The notes under the pieces were generated by a model that saw only the letters and a program-made list of their open reading frames with translations, had not been told where the DNA came from and ran no database searches. Shown one piece after another: positions 45,049 to 57,705 of a DNA stretch of 64,000 bases; within the stretch, counting starts at the first letter, position 1, and each line of letters opens with the position of its first letter. Both the position numbers and the translations under genes were made by a program. This stretch comes from Dermanyssus gallinae (lineage: Eukaryota > Arthropoda > Arachnida > Mesostigmata > Dermanyssidae): NCBI GenBank assembly GCA_003439945.1, contig QVRM01002381.1, forward strand, positions 62,001 to 126,000, read 5' to 3'.

Positions 45049-46912
45049 CTGCAGAGCGCGCATTCCGGGTACGCAGAACGGAAAACAAAGCACGTGTAAC
45101 GTGTGAGAAACGACGTGAGAACAGAGTCAAATGGCATTCGCAGTAGTGTCAGCAAGGTTATCATCATATAGCATTGGAGATCATGAAAATAATAACAATA
45201 ATGAACAATACTGTCAAAAAATAATATCAATAATAAACACGCTTATAATACAAAAAAAATGCTCATAATCGCAGTTATAGTCAGCATAATAATAAATACA
45301 CTAATACTAATCTTTGCTTCAGTAGGTGACATCGTAAACTGTCGTACATTGTTTCTGTTGTCACAAAGACAGTAATAAGTAACCTGTAGTGGAAACGCAT
45401 TTAATGAAGGAAAAACGACGACAACAACAGCAGCAGCAAGAGCTAAATCTCATCTCAATGACAAGAGTAGCGCGAATAACTAAGAACAACAAGTCTTGTT
45501 ATCGGGCGCCTCGTGGCCAACTGCTACGGGACACGCGCGGTACGGCTAACAGTGCTACGAAAAACTAGTAAGCGTAAATTAGACAAAAGACCAAACGTTT
45601 TAGTAGCTTAAAGCGGCAATCAACAATGACGTTGAATTGCTTTCATTTCCAAGGAACAGGTATAAAACCGTTGGTGGTGGTGGTGGTGATACCTGACAGA
45701 TATCAACTCGAAAGATGCAAGGACCACTGCATAAGCACCGCGCAATAACATCGTGCACATCATATCGAAGGCACGTGAACTTGGGTCTGTCAGACGCACC
45801 TCTTCGTATTACGACTGGCAGCCCATGATTGCCTGGCTGTAAAGGATCAACCATAGTCGCTGAATGCATGTCTCATTCGTATCACCCACCCAATCTTAGA
45901 GCAGTACGCGGAGGATCGAACCGAACCCAACCGAACGCAGCAATGTAACCCAGCAAGCAAGCAACAAGCAGATACGACGATGCAAAGCTGTACCGTCAAA
46001 GATGCCCACAGTGACCCCACACAGTGGTGAACTAGAGCTGATGGCTCTCTCCGGCCAGCGCTACCGAGTGAAAACGTTCGATTTCACTGCTGCTGTCGTT
46101 GTTGTTGCCGGTAACGCCGCCACCAAACACGAGGTGCTCGAAGATAGCGGTGCTCTTTGTAGCCGATAAACGCTACGGCTCTATCAATTGGCTATGAATG
46201 ATGCTGCTATTGCTGCGGCATTGTTACTGCTGCGACAGTGTTACTGCTGGTGACGCTACTGAAAGTGGCCGTGGCTATGGGGTAACATTGTATCATCTAT
46301 TCTGTAACATCAGTAAGAGCGGAACAGAAATGAGGAGCGAGGAGAGAACTCATCGTGAAGAGCGGGACAGAAATGAGGGCATTAGCAGCAGCAGCAGCAA
46401 CAACATCAGCCGAGCCGACAAGCAAATCGAATAAGAGTAATCGGCAAGCAGATCGAGTAGGAATAGCCGACAAGCGAATCGAGCGTAAGATCGTCAAATG
46501 GGCCTCTCGAGCCGGAATCGAGCCGGAAAGGCATTGCTCCTCATACCGTGACCGAAGCCAGTGACGAGGTGGCATTGCGAACGCGTTCGGGAAACATCTC
46601 CGTCAGTCCCCAGAGGCGTTCGGCGAGCGTTTCGTCGTCTTCCTCGTCGTCGAGCGTGTGCTCGAGAGCCGACCGGCTCTGCTTGGACGAGCTGCCGGCG
46701 CCGGCCTTCGTCGCGATAGTAGTCGTCGTCGTCGAAGTCGTCGTAGCCACGGTGGGAGTTGGCCGTGAGGCGGTCGCCGACGCCGACGCCACCGTCGTCG
46801 TCGCCGCCTGGTCTCCGACACCGCCGGCGATCTCCATGCTCCTGTTGGCTACGGCAGGACTGTCGGGCACAGTTTCGAAGCCGGAGTCGGGCTCATCAGT
46901 GTCGCCGACCAT
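44866..46912 (-). CDS. TOMM22: TOMM22, mitochondrial import receptor subunit (two exons)
   Basis: TOM22 is the central receptor and organiser of the outer-membrane TOM complex, handing presequence proteins from TOM20 to the TOM40 pore. Exon 1 (46912-46547) encodes an acidic, Ser/Thr-rich cytosolic part ending in the family hallmark DDEEDDETLAERLWGLTEMF followed by PERVRNA. Exon 2 (45048-44866) encodes the membrane span IIWVFFSSAAILAAPVMF and the intermembrane tail VARQQQREILLGPSAAMANK. Borders are ACG|GTATGA and ctctgcag|CAA, phase 0 on both sides. The spliced spacing between the WGLTEMFPE motif and the membrane span matches Drosophila TOM22. The protein has 182 residues, with a longer Thr-rich N-terminus than human TOM22. 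An upstream in-frame GTG (46921) is not the start. The intron is 1498 bp. Confidence 0.93.
45049..46546 (-). other. TOMM22 intron
   Basis: A 1.5-kb intron with no inner gene. Near its 5' side (46310-46540) are imperfect direct repeats of about 25 bp built around gacaagcgaatcgag and agcgggacagaaatgagg. Confidence 0.75.
46547..46912 (-). CDS. TOMM22: TOMM22 exon 1
   Basis: 122 codons from ATG at 46912 to ACG before a GTATGA donor. It contains the cytosolic receptor domain and the LAERLWGLTEMFPERV motif. Confidence 0.92.
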
Positions 46913-47260
46913 TGCACGCACGCACGGAAGAACGAACGAACAGACTAGCCACTCGCTCGCTTACACTAGCTGGAACAACTGCAGCAGCAGCAGCGACAGC
47001 AACAGCACCACCAACACCTCCAGCTATACGTGCCGCCGGATAGCGATAGCTATGTGTGGAGGAGAGATGCTGGTTCACGCGCGTCGAACCTCGCAACCTA
47101 CGGCGATACTTGCTGTTCGGCCTGGCGGCTGCCGCTGTTGTTGCTGCTGCTGCGGCTATGCTTCTGAGCACACTGTGTGTGAACGCAGAGTGGATTGTCG
47201 GTCTGCCTGCCTGCGAAAGAAAGATAGACAGATAGATAGATAGATAGAGACACAAAACAA
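46913..47260 (-). promoter_or_regulatory. TOMM22 5' flank, triplet-rich
   Basis: Immediately upstream of the TOMM22 start, GCA/AGC and ACC triplets dominate (46980-47030, 47130-47155), followed by a (GATA)n run at about 47228-47248. The pattern resembles the upstream regions of AMBRA1 and FKBP39. No core promoter element can be placed. Confidence 0.4.
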
Positions 47261-50200
47261 AAAGAAGGAGAGTGTGCTGCTCTCCGCTCGGAGCGTAAAT
47301 AGCGACACTAAAATCTGACCGCGCGGAACGGATGGTTCGGCCACTAAATGCCGAGCCAACCGAACGGGAAGCGAGCGGGAAAGGGCGAACGCAGGCGATT
47401 AGCGCGCGGATGTGGTGCTAACGTGCCGAGAGGTTGGCAACCATTTGCAGTTGTAAAACGCGCCGCCCGCGCACCCGCATGGCGGGAATAATGTCGGCGG
47501 CTTGAAATTTCTGACGAGAAATAATCCTGGCTGTCGGCTAGGGGTGACCCACGACCGGTGGCGGTTTTGGAGATAACAGTTTTTAGAAAAAAATTAACTA
47601 CTCCGAAAGGTGAGGGGTTTGATGGGGGGGGGGGGGGGGGTGGAAATCGAAGCACTAATTATCAGAAATGACTTTGATAAAGATGTACAAGTTATCAATA
47701 CGGTGGCATCGGCTCTGCTTTCTCTGTCTTGCTCTGTGGAGGATGACACGCATGAAATACATTCGATCTGTACGAACAGAGAGTCACTGGTTAGCTTTGA
47801 GTGGGAAGTAGAGAGTTCTCCTACATGGGTCGAACATGATACCATTAACTCCCATCTGCATACTTCACTAATTTCTAACCATTATAGGAAATAATGGTTA
47901 CGAATGGGTGAAGATCACCAGCGTGCAGCGCATTTGAGCTGGGCGAGAAGAAAATTGGAGTGCTAAGCGAAGTAACGTAAAATATCCGTTGACATTCGTG
48001 ACTATTAGATCGAAATACTTAACAGTGATCATGAGATAAACGTTGTGCGATCTCATTCAGACAGACACGCTGGTAGTTATTGTGCAACGATTCGTCCGCA
48101 ATAAGCTTCAATAGCCATCCATTCAGGTGCACAGTTGTTGACCGCTTGTTTGTGTAGAGAACGCTAGCTAAACTTAGCAACATCTCAGCTGCATCATTAA
48201 TACGTATGTATATGCATGCATGTGACTCCAGGCAAGCAGTAGTTTACAAATACACCCTAACACAGTGTACGGATTACGCGGTGTGGATATGTGTTACTAT
48301 TATCAAATGAAAAATAAATAAAATTAAAAGGCGTTTCGCTGCGATGTATATCGGCATTGGCATACGATGCATGTGAGGCCCTACGGAGTGTTGATATTAT
48401 TAGGTCACCCATGCTCATCAGTATCAGATTGAGACAGACGCCTTTCAGGCAATCTGAAAAAGAAATGATCTCTCATTGAGCAGTTTTGAGGTAAGGCAAT
48501 CAATGAGCATCAAAAAAGCTTGTCGAGTTGAAAGGCTGTATGAGGTTTTTCCACTGCAATGTCCTGTGTTCTCCATTTCAATCCTCATATTTTGAACCCA
48601 ACACCCTCATCTACAAGGGTTTTAGATATTGTGTGCTTTATCAGCAGAACCCCCTCAAGTTGCTATAGCAGTTCTCTTCTTTCTAAAGGACAGTGACTTA
48701 CGTCCAGGTTGACAGCCGCTTGTATGGTGTTTTTCTACCTAAGCGATTAGCTGGCGTTATCGTTTTACGTACTATTTTCTTTTTTCTCGTTATGCGCCAT
48801 TTTAACCTTTCTCTTTACGAGTGCTGCCAATGCGTTTTTGCAGAGGCGTTTTTAACGTATTGCCTCGACTCGGGGTGCAGTCCTTGCTGCCGTGCATCGT
48901 TTATTAAACAAAAATTCTCCCTTTCCACTCACTTCTAGGCCTTGAGTTAGTAATCCTGCGTATCAGGGTTACTAATTCACGATCGAAGCAAAGCGCGCCA
49001 GGCACTGAACTCTGCCGGGATTCTCTAAGAGGATAACAGATCTAGTTTTAACCCAATGCTTTTCAATCGTGCCTTTCTTTAGAAAGTGACTTTTTGCCTC
49101 AGAAATTCCAATCTTCTCCATATGCCTATATGGCGGAATAGCATGACACCAGAATGCCGTCTTACATACCGCCCACGTCAGGTACATTCGTCCCTGCTCC
49201 ACTATTGAACAGCAATTTTTGTTGAGTTATCCATCGAGATCTCCGTCCACATTACCACCCTCTCTTGTGCAAACTTGCGTTAGACTAATTTGCCAATATC
49301 AACGAAGCATCCTCGGTACGCCTCTAAACCCTAATTATAATACGCTTAGTCATAATTCCTTTTCCGATCCACGCCGATGGGCTTACATACGCTGCGATTA
49401 CTTCAACTCTCGGTGACTCAATAGTAATGAGAATCTTTGGCAACTAACTCTGCTTTTACTATGCTCACTCTAGCAGAAATAGATACATTCTCGCTTTTAC
49501 ATACCCTAGCCAGACTGTGAAAACCGTGGAACACTTTTAGTTCGAATGGCTTAAAAGCCCAAGACCCGCCAAGATAACAATTATCTACCCACTTAAGTGC
49601 CTCTTATCCTTCCCGTCCTAGAACGCTATACCCTTCATAATTCCATGATACGGTGTGAACTTCCCTCACCTGTACATCTGCTCTTTGTCTTTGCAACCAG
49701 AACAGTTTGGGAATCCTTCGCCCTTCCCCAAAACATACTTGCATCCATCCTAGATAAAGCCCCAATTTTATTGTGATTTGGAGAGCATACATGTAGATGA
49801 ATCACAGGGCCGCGGAAGTCAGTTAAGTCGAGTCAGGAAAATGTTGGATATGATTTGTGTTTTACTTTGTCTATTAGAGTGGGAGCCTATAGTGCTTCTC
49901 GTATTGACGACCTTGGCGCTTTCCGCAGCGCTTTTTCAAAAAAACTGTTCGTGGTCTTTCTTTAGCTTGTCGTCCTTTTTAATCAAGGGATTGCAGATAA
50001 TTAGCAGGGATGCTGTTTTTTTTATTCGCTTCTAACCAAATTATATTTTATAACGAAAAACAATACTTAACAAGCAGCACTCATGTGGCACCTGTAGAAC
50101 TGCATGCTCTACATCTTCGTTTACAAAGTGTACAGGTTGCTGTTACATCCATGCTGTAACACTTAAAACATTGCGTTCGTCCCGGATATAAAACAACGTG

Positions 50201-51955
50201 TCTTGTAATTCTATAAATACTTCTGCCGGCTAGTCTCTAAATAAATTATTTGAATGAAACAATTGACCCCTTTCGGAGACATCTAGTCTTACTGTCGTGC
50301 AGAAACGTTAGACTTAACTATATGAATCAAGTTGTGGAGTGCGAGTTTGTGTTTCTAGAGTAATACTGGTAAAGCAGTGGCAGCGATGACGTCGAGAGCA
50401 TATTCGGGTAGCAACAAGCAACAACTCCCTCTAGTACAACAGACAAATAAACGATTTCTTTGTTGATCGAAGTCTGTTCCGGCTGACACCGCAGTCAATT
50501 GTCAGAAACTCGCACAAGTTTATTTAGGCACAACTTTTTTTGTGGGGATTTAGGATATAAAATACATCTACATACGACTGAGTAAAAGCAGAACAGGAGT
50601 TTGTAATCCCCTTAACATGCTCACCCTCAGATTGTGTGAGACTAAGCCACCTAGCAGCAAGTCTTGCAGGCCAGTCTTGGCGTCTGACAAGAATCGAGCT
50701 GAAAGATTAAGGCAATACCCACTAATACTTTACAAATATAGACGGCAGTGCCTACATATATGTATCCTCCTTAAGATGACCCTCCGACCTGCGGGATCCT
50801 TAACGCAAAAGAGTAACTACACACAGGCGACGGGGAAGTCACGAGTCTTTAGTCGAATTCAAGTTACTTTTAACCTGACCGTTAGACATATGCCTAGAAA
50901 ACGAGCTTTGAAATAGTACAGTATAGGGAATACAGCCTAACAGGCGTGCTGGCCTTTGCAATAACGGAAAGCCGGATCTAACTAGAAGCGTGTTCCGGAT
51001 TTATCGAAGATTGCCGGCCTCCGCAAGTAAACCGATTGGATCCTTTGTACTGTAACAGATTGGTCAACGGCTATAAATAAAGTAACAGACTGGTCAATAA
51101 ATCTGAATAAAATGCTTAAACACAAATTAATTTTTGCACTTTAGTCCTGGTGGCGTCTGGTTGATGGATGTTCACAAAAAATCTATTTAGATTTAGCTTA
51201 TATGCTTTACAAGCATTACATAACCGTCACATTTATTCAGGTAAAATTGTTAGATACAAGAAAAACCTCCTGTAAGCCCTCAACATGTTCTTCTCGAAGT
51301 ATGGAACATATAATTTTTATCAAATCAGACTTAGGGAAACGTTTTTGGAGTTTTTGTTGTAAAAACATCACTTTTGTCCCTTGCCAAGTGGTTTAAAACA
51401 ACCAGTTAAACTAACACATGTATGCACAAACATACGTATACTTACAAACACATTTTGGAGCATCTCTAAACATTGCCTGATCTTGCGTCATTTCCAAAAG
51501 TTAGGCATATGTTGAGCAATGAGAAGTAAATCCTTGTTGATTACGGTTTGCACGTCATTAAGCATTTCAGACTTTTCAAGTGGCGCACAATTTTTTTTCG
51601 ACAATTCCACAGCATTGTAATATGTTTTGATAGTTTTAACGTTTTGTAAATTACATATACTTGAAGACAGGTGCTGAGTTTAAAGAATTCCGGCACAGTA
51701 CAGTCGTGTTACTTTCCTTCAATTACCACTTTCAAGGGGTAGGTTAGGGACGGAGCCAATGATTTCGAAAGCTAGATGGAATATACTCAGGGATGAAACA
51801 ATACTTAGGCTCAAATTCGAAAGTAATCTAAACGTTTGAAATCACGAGAGATTTATCAAGACATCTAAATGTGATATATATAACTTTGTTATGCTAGCAC
51901 GTTGGAGTGAACAATTGTCTTTGCGAGAACGTGTGGTCACGAGTTCTCTACCCCT
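47261..51955. other. spacer without recognised genes
   Basis: About 4.7 kb of mainly AT-rich DNA. It contains a 17-bp poly-G run at 47624-47640 and short open frames (for example 50617-50916) without family features. I see no supportable gene. Confidence 0.55.
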
Positions 51956-52395
51956 GGATTAGCCCGGTTTAGCAAATGTGTCCCGAACAGATGCTGAATC
52001 TCCTCGTTGAGTGTCTAGCGACAGCTTCTGACGCAAGAATTCGGACGCTCTCGAATCTCACGTCGAAATGTTAAGGCTTCTACCTACACGCTTAATCAGC
52101 TTGAGTGTGAGGGGCATCTCCGAACGCCAACAGGCCAAACAGGTGCGGATAATCAGCGCCAGAGTATTTTCCGCATTTGTCAGTCTCTGCTTACCTGGAG
52201 GCATAACCTGCTCGGTCCGCACCTGTACCGATTATCGAGAGGGCTAATGAGTCGGTTACAGTGGCATCCCGAGCAAGCGTGCGACCACATTTAAAGGAGA
52301 TCAGAGTGAGACCCAGCCCCAGCCCCTTGATTACTAACGCCCTGGTTTTATCAGAAACGGAAGGGGCTATTAATCAGGTTTGCTAGTCGCTTTTC
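51955..52395 (-). mobile_element. 3' end of RLE-type LINE, family 1 copy b
   Basis: The minus strand reads GRTLARDATVTDSLALSII, equivalent to the endonuclease strand WDATVTDSI of the 40.6-42.2 kb copy. After frameshifts come SEFLRQKLSLDTQRGDSAS and a terminal stretch matching the C-terminus of that family. The copy is truncated upstream, where a 23-bp poly-G run (52401-52423) sits. Confidence 0.65.
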
Positions 52396-52400
52396 CTGCA

Positions 52401-52423
52401 GGGGGGGGGGGGGGGGGGGGGGG
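52401..52423 (+). repeat. 23-bp poly-G run
   Basis: Uninterrupted G run on the plus strand. It adjoins the truncation point of the LINE fragment. Confidence 0.95.
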
Positions 52424-53129
52424 CTGTCCAACTGCCCTGACTAGCCCTATCATCAGGCAGAGAGTCGAAATTTGGAAGTCCAGTTTGAATGGTAATGCAC
52501 CATCTTTTTTATTGAGACATTAAAGTTTTTGTCCGAACATGGCCGATTTTAATCCATTAAAAGGCCCTGTTTCCCTCTTAGGGCCGGGGTAGACTCAAAC
52601 GTCAATTCATTTTTTTACATCAATAATGTAAGCCCCATAATTTTTAAGAGTCTAGATTGTGCTATTTTCCTCCTCGGTTCTGGAGAGCTGACACTGCTGA
52701 TAAAGACGACCTGGTAAAAAAATAATTGTAATGTGGTTTGTTCTTCATAAGTAGCTGAGCTCGAGCAGTTGAAGCTGTGTTCATATTGCCTATTATCGTA
52801 CCAAATGACCTAGAATAAGGGTTCAAGTCTAATGGCTCGGTTGGTTACGTTGAAAGCCAAACTACTTTTTATTCTATTCTTCCAGCACTTGGTTCGCGAG
52901 GGCCTCTGTTTTACTGATGAGTGAGTCCATTTGTCAAATAATGCAAGCTCAGCCATTATCTTAGACCTTCTTACCTAGCGTGTACGGCGCATGTGAGATC
53001 CCATTTTCAATACAAGCCAATTCCGCAGCACTTTCAAGACGAAACAGGCGGTGATTGGAGCAGCTGTCTGAGACATCGAGCCACCTTTGGGCACACTGAG
53101 TTTAGCAATTGTAGAATGAATCCAAAGTA

Positions 53130-53830
53130 ATTGCATAGCATAACCACAGGTTATGCTCAAGGTGATAATCTTAGCCCTCTGCTTTTTTCTACTCTTCTCA
53201 GCGATCTGCCGCTAATAATTCAGAAAGAACACGATACGGTCGGCATCATACTATATGCTGACGATATCGTCATGTACAGTCGTGACAAGGTGGAGTTGCA
53301 GCGAAGCATACGCACCCTGGAGGTGTACTGCGAGAACAACGGCTTTAAGATTAACGCCGAGAAAACAAAAGCTATCAAAATTAGACCTGGGGGACTGCTT
53401 ACTCGTTCCGATCAGTACTGGTGCAGTCGAGTTCGTTAACACCTTCTGTTACCTTGAAATTAACTTTTCGATGAAGGGCACAACCTTTGGAAAACACATC
53501 GCCGAACGAACTAGAAAAAAGTCTAGTCGCAGTGTCTACAATCGAAAGCCCCAACAATTATCCCTGACCACACTAAAAGCACTTTTTGACCTGAAAGTTG
53601 CTTCGGTGGCGGCCTACGGCATCCAGGTCATATGGGAACACCTCAGCCTATCACAGCTAGAAAAGCTAGATAAGGTAAGGCCTACGTTTTTCAAACCATC
53701 CATTGGATTGCCACGAAATGCAAAAAAAAACCGTCTAGTTTACCTTATGACTTCTACTCAACCACTTGTAGAAGATCTAGTAACTAGATTCCGAATATTT
53801 TATTACTTATCTATAAACATGTGTTTTATT
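53130..53830 (+). mobile_element. LINE pol fragment, family 2 copy a
   Basis: The first frame reads TGYAQGDNLSPLLFSTLLSD (RT motif B) and IILYADDIVMYSRDKVEL (motif C, YADD), then NGFKINAEKTKAIKI. A frameshift near 53400 leads into VEFVNTFCYLEINFSMKGTT, KHIAERTRKKS, LSLTTLKALFDLKVAS and YGIQVIWEHLS. The 5' and 3' parts of the element are missing. The intact YADD suggests moderate age. Confidence 0.8.
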
Positions 53831-54029
53831 ACAATGGTGTACTAGTCACTTTTTTTATCGGCGACTCCTTATTAAGTATTTCAGGAAGCGACGTGTATCG
53901 ACAGTATTCTTTTAGGTCTTTTTCGGTTCCTGAGTCAGGTTTTGAGTTCAGCGTTGGCTTGGAAGGTTGACTGAGCCTAAACTCAAAGGGGTGTCAACAA
54001 ACCACCCTCCTCACTCGCTCACTAAGTAA

Positions 54030-54310
54030 CCAGAAAAAACAAAAATCGCATACTTTTTTGTTTTTTAATTTTGTTCTTTGGCGTAGTTTCCTTAGAGCTC
54101 TGCATACTTAGTCCAGCGGGGTTCCAAATCTTTGAAAAAGTAGAAAGTCCTGAGGCTTTTGAAATGCACGTGGACCTCTTCGTCAGACAAAAATAACTTT
54201 CTTCCTTCAGACATTTAAGTTTGGGAACAAAAAAGTCACAATAGGCCAAATGGGAGAATATTAGTGAATGGGGTAGCAACTCAAACCCTGATTCGTGCAA
54301 TTTTGACAAA
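54030..54310 (-). mobile_element. mariner transposase C-terminal fragment
   Basis: The minus strand reads GFELLPHSLIFSHLAYCDFF (decayed form of the PHSPYSPDLAPSDYFLF block that holds the last catalytic Asp). In another frame it continues with SDEEVHVHF, KDLEPRWTKYAEL and GNYAKE. Frameshifts make it a pseudogene. The family differs from the copies at 17.4 and 31.9 kb. Confidence 0.7.
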
Positions 54311-54539
54311 AAAAACCCGAACTGTGTGCAGATTTTCTTGCAAACGGTTCAGTATTGCGGAATAAGATGCTCCTGTGACTGTTCGATTCATTTACAGTGT
54401 TTTTAGTATTACCCAATAATACTGTTAAAATTAATATATATTATATTAAACATATTTATTACGTCTCGAAAACGGCATTTGTTTTCGTTATCTTGATCTT
54501 TGGTACGATATATTCATATCCGCAAAACGTCACTGACCC

Positions 54540-55500
54540 AACACTCAAAAAACCGGTGCTGGCTAACATGTTTGATGATGATATTTGGTGCCAATTAGGC
54601 CGCAAAATGTACAGCGACTCGTCGTAAGGGTTATGGAGTCCAAACCGATGCAACAGTTTGTAGCGAAATCCCATGGACGGAAAAGCGGCCGAGAACGTGG
54701 CGCTGCTCAGAGAGCTGTTCTATCCATGCGTTGTCTAACATTGCCGGTGTCCTGGAGAACGTTTCTGGCACTTCTCTCATCGTCTGCTCATTATCCACTA
54801 TGGAGATATTGCAGTAAAGGCGTAGGCCCTCGATAGACTTTAAGTTAGCTTGTTCCGTGCGTATCTAGGGAGGCTTAATGTTCTCTATAGTTAATAATAG
54901 CTCTCTTAAGGAGCGTTGCCTTCATCGTGCCGCGAGCGCTAAACTGCTGATCGGAGTGGTATTCCCAAATTAATATGGTATCATATTATGTCACGAAGGC
55001 GACCTGCATTTTAAGCAGCATTAGGACTTTGTTTAATGAGAGCTTCTGTAGCGCCTGGATTGAGGTCGTGATAGCAATGTTACTATTAACTCGCTGAGAT
55101 ATGTAGGTCGAGATGTGCCGTTTGGCGTTAGCTGAACATCCAGATAAGTAAGCTCTGAAATAAATTCTACAGGAGCACCACCCAAGCTAAGCCTATCACT
55201 TCTCCTCACTGAGTGAGACTGAGAGAAGCGAGCTAAAATTATCGCTCTAGGGATAGCCGCTGGTTTGCAGGAACGGCCGGTGTTTCTGAATGCCGTCTTC
55301 TAGGATAGCCGAATTTTATTTCAGCCTGGCTACCAGTATTTGTGTCAAACGCCGCCTTGTAGTCTACGAATAGAGCGTACACGACTTGGTGCTTGACGGT
55401 GGCCGAGTGCTTCACGTCGTTAAAAAGCTTCTGGATTGCGGTCTTCGTCGAACATCTCGAGATCCATGTTTTCACGAGAGGTGATTCTTTTTGCCTCGAG
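54540..55500 (-). mobile_element. LINE pol fragment, family 2 copy b
   Basis: Minus-strand pieces are TAIQKLFNDVKHSATV and VVYALFVDYKAAFDT (RT motif A). Next come RRSDRLSLGGAPVEFISELT, YLDVQLTPNGTSRPTYLSE, then LSLNKVLMLLKMQVAFV and ILIWEYHSDQQF. A decayed C-terminal knuckle-like region (HGFRYKLLHRFGLHNPYDES) lacks its cysteines. The middle part aligns with the + strand fragment at 53.1-53.8 kb, so both belong to one family in opposite orientation. Confidence 0.7.
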
Positions 55501-55560
55501 GTAGTAGCATTTTTTCATTTCTAATCGTTTATGCAGTATATTACGCACGCCACCTACTGA

Positions 55561-57350
55561 GATGCCTACGATCTCAGTTGTCTCACGCATCTCTAGTCGG
55601 CGATCTGCTATGGCGATATGATTAATGTTTTCAACAATGAAAAGCCTTTGTCAACACCTACAATTCTCGCCCAGATTTGCTCCCGGTATTTCGCTACTAC
55701 TAGTATTGCACCAAGCATTTTTTCGTCCTTCGTAGAAGTCCATATACGTATATGTTTGCACCAAGCAAGGTGAATTAGTGGCAAAGCCATTCCCTGGCAT
55801 TCGGGAGGTCCTGGAGTCAAGACCTGAAGCGGCCACTTTTAAATTGGTTTTCATTGTTTCCAATTTAGACAAGGTGAATGCCGGAGTGCATTATAATCGA
55901 CCATGATCGAACAAACAAAAACGAGGAGCACAGATGTCTCCGGAAAAAATATGGTGCATTACTATCCAACTCCCATATCTCCTTTCTTTTGCATACGAAC
56001 TGGGATTTCGGCTTCGAAAGAAGGGTAACGCGTATGGACGTAAGCGGTATAGAGGTAGGAGACCACCAACAAAGGAATTTGTCAAAGATGTAGTTACGAC
56101 ACTGTTCCCTTTTTTCGAAATCACCACACAGGTTCGTTTGCATTTCTCTTAAGAACTTTCATGGATAGCTTCAGTTGTAGCCGGACGCTATCACCATTAC
56201 CGGCCGACACGCTCAGCGCCGAAGCGTTTCTTAGCGATTGCCTCATTTATTATCACTCGGGTTGCCTTTTTTTGTCAGTCGGCCCCGTTTTTGGTCCGTC
56301 GTTATTCTTTCTACTGATAAAGAATTATGCTGAAATGAGAATGAATAATGTTGTTCTTATTGATGATAATAATGATGATGATGATTTCATATTAATATAC
56401 CCATCGTCCGTGTTTAGTAAAGAACGGCAGTTGAAAATTAAGTTCGATTAAATTAAATATCAATCAATCCACACACAAAACTAGATAGTCGACTCTTAGC
56501 AGAAAATTCACACTTCACACGTACAAAACATCATCTGTAAATGCACAACGAGGCGACGATCAAGGACCACTAAAGATGCATTCGATTTGGATGCTCGAAG
56601 AACAAATTGCATAATTAGATTACACACATGCAGAGCCCGATACAGCGCGGGCAAACCTTGCCAAGGTTTCGCGTGAAGGTGTGATGTGTCACGGATGGGG
56701 AGAAAATCCGTCACAGGAAGACATACATGCGACAGACATACTCCAAGTGGCTACTTATGACTCACAGGACGTGCAATGACGGTGTTTCTGCCTAACTATG
56801 CAGAGTAAATATGCAAGATTATGCTGCATTAGATTGTCTCAGTGGCCGAGCTGGCCGACGAGCGAGCTAACAATATTTAGTAGTAGGCAATTTGTTTACG
56901 ATGAAGCACCAATGAAGCAATCAATGAATCAGTCAATAAAGCACCAATAAAGTAATGAAGCACCAAGCAAAGTTAATTAAATGCCCTATGCTCTTTATTT
57001 TATGCGGCAATATGCATATCGAAGCAGAGTTATCACTAATTGCACAGTCGGCCAAATAATAGTACGGCACCAGACCCCCCAACAACCGACCAAACAAAGA
57101 CAAAACATAAAACCCGTCCAATATATCAACTGAAAACAAAGTATCAGGCCCTAGGTCAGACAACTAAGTTGCGGCAACGCGGAAGAAGAAGTGAGTGCAA
57201 AGCTCGCTTTTCAAAATGCCTTCAATTCGTTCAGGAGAGATTGTCCATATTCGTAGTGTAAGCTCGTCGTGTCGGTATTTTCAAGTTTGAATTTATATTT
57301 TGTTTGGCAGATTCCCTTTTTCCACCTTTTAGAAAGATACTTCAGGTGCA
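55561..57350. other. spacer without recognised genes
   Basis: Short open frames near 55878-56152 on both strands are unrecognised and overlap each other. I see no supportable gene. Confidence 0.5.
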
Positions 57351-57359
57351 ATAACCGTA

Positions 57360-57705
57360 TGCATAGAGAAAGCGGTCAAGAGGAACTCAACCTGTCGAAG
57401 CTACTAACCGAAAACTTAGAAAGACAGCGAGAGCTTCCAGGCCTTATCGACACGAAGGAGCTTAACTCTAACTTAAATATAACGAGCCAAACCACCAACC
57501 CTGCTAGAATACAAGCGGTGTGGGGAGCCGGAATGTAAGTTTTTCAGCCTTTACCGGTGCGCTCGTGGATAATAACGTCGCGCGAATTTGTTCTGGCCTT
57601 CGTCTCGGCTCGAAGCCGGGTTCCCCTCACAGGTTCCACTGCGTCGCGAAAGTCCACAACCGAGGAAGACATGGTTTATTCTGCCGCATGAGCTTAGAAT
57701 GAGAT
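57360..57705 (+). mobile_element. RLE-type LINE fragment, family 1 copy c
   Basis: The frame reads SAFTGALVDNNVARICSGLR, LGSKPGSPHRFHCVAKV and GRHGLFCRMS. This aligns with LHALPSASLGTLMYDD and ICVGIRLGTPLVHPH of the 40.6-42.2 kb copy, the region between RT and endonuclease. Only this segment survives. Confidence 0.6.

Noticed and set aside
46913..46921. Upstream extension of TOMM22
   Set aside because: It begins with GTG; the first ATG is at 46912.
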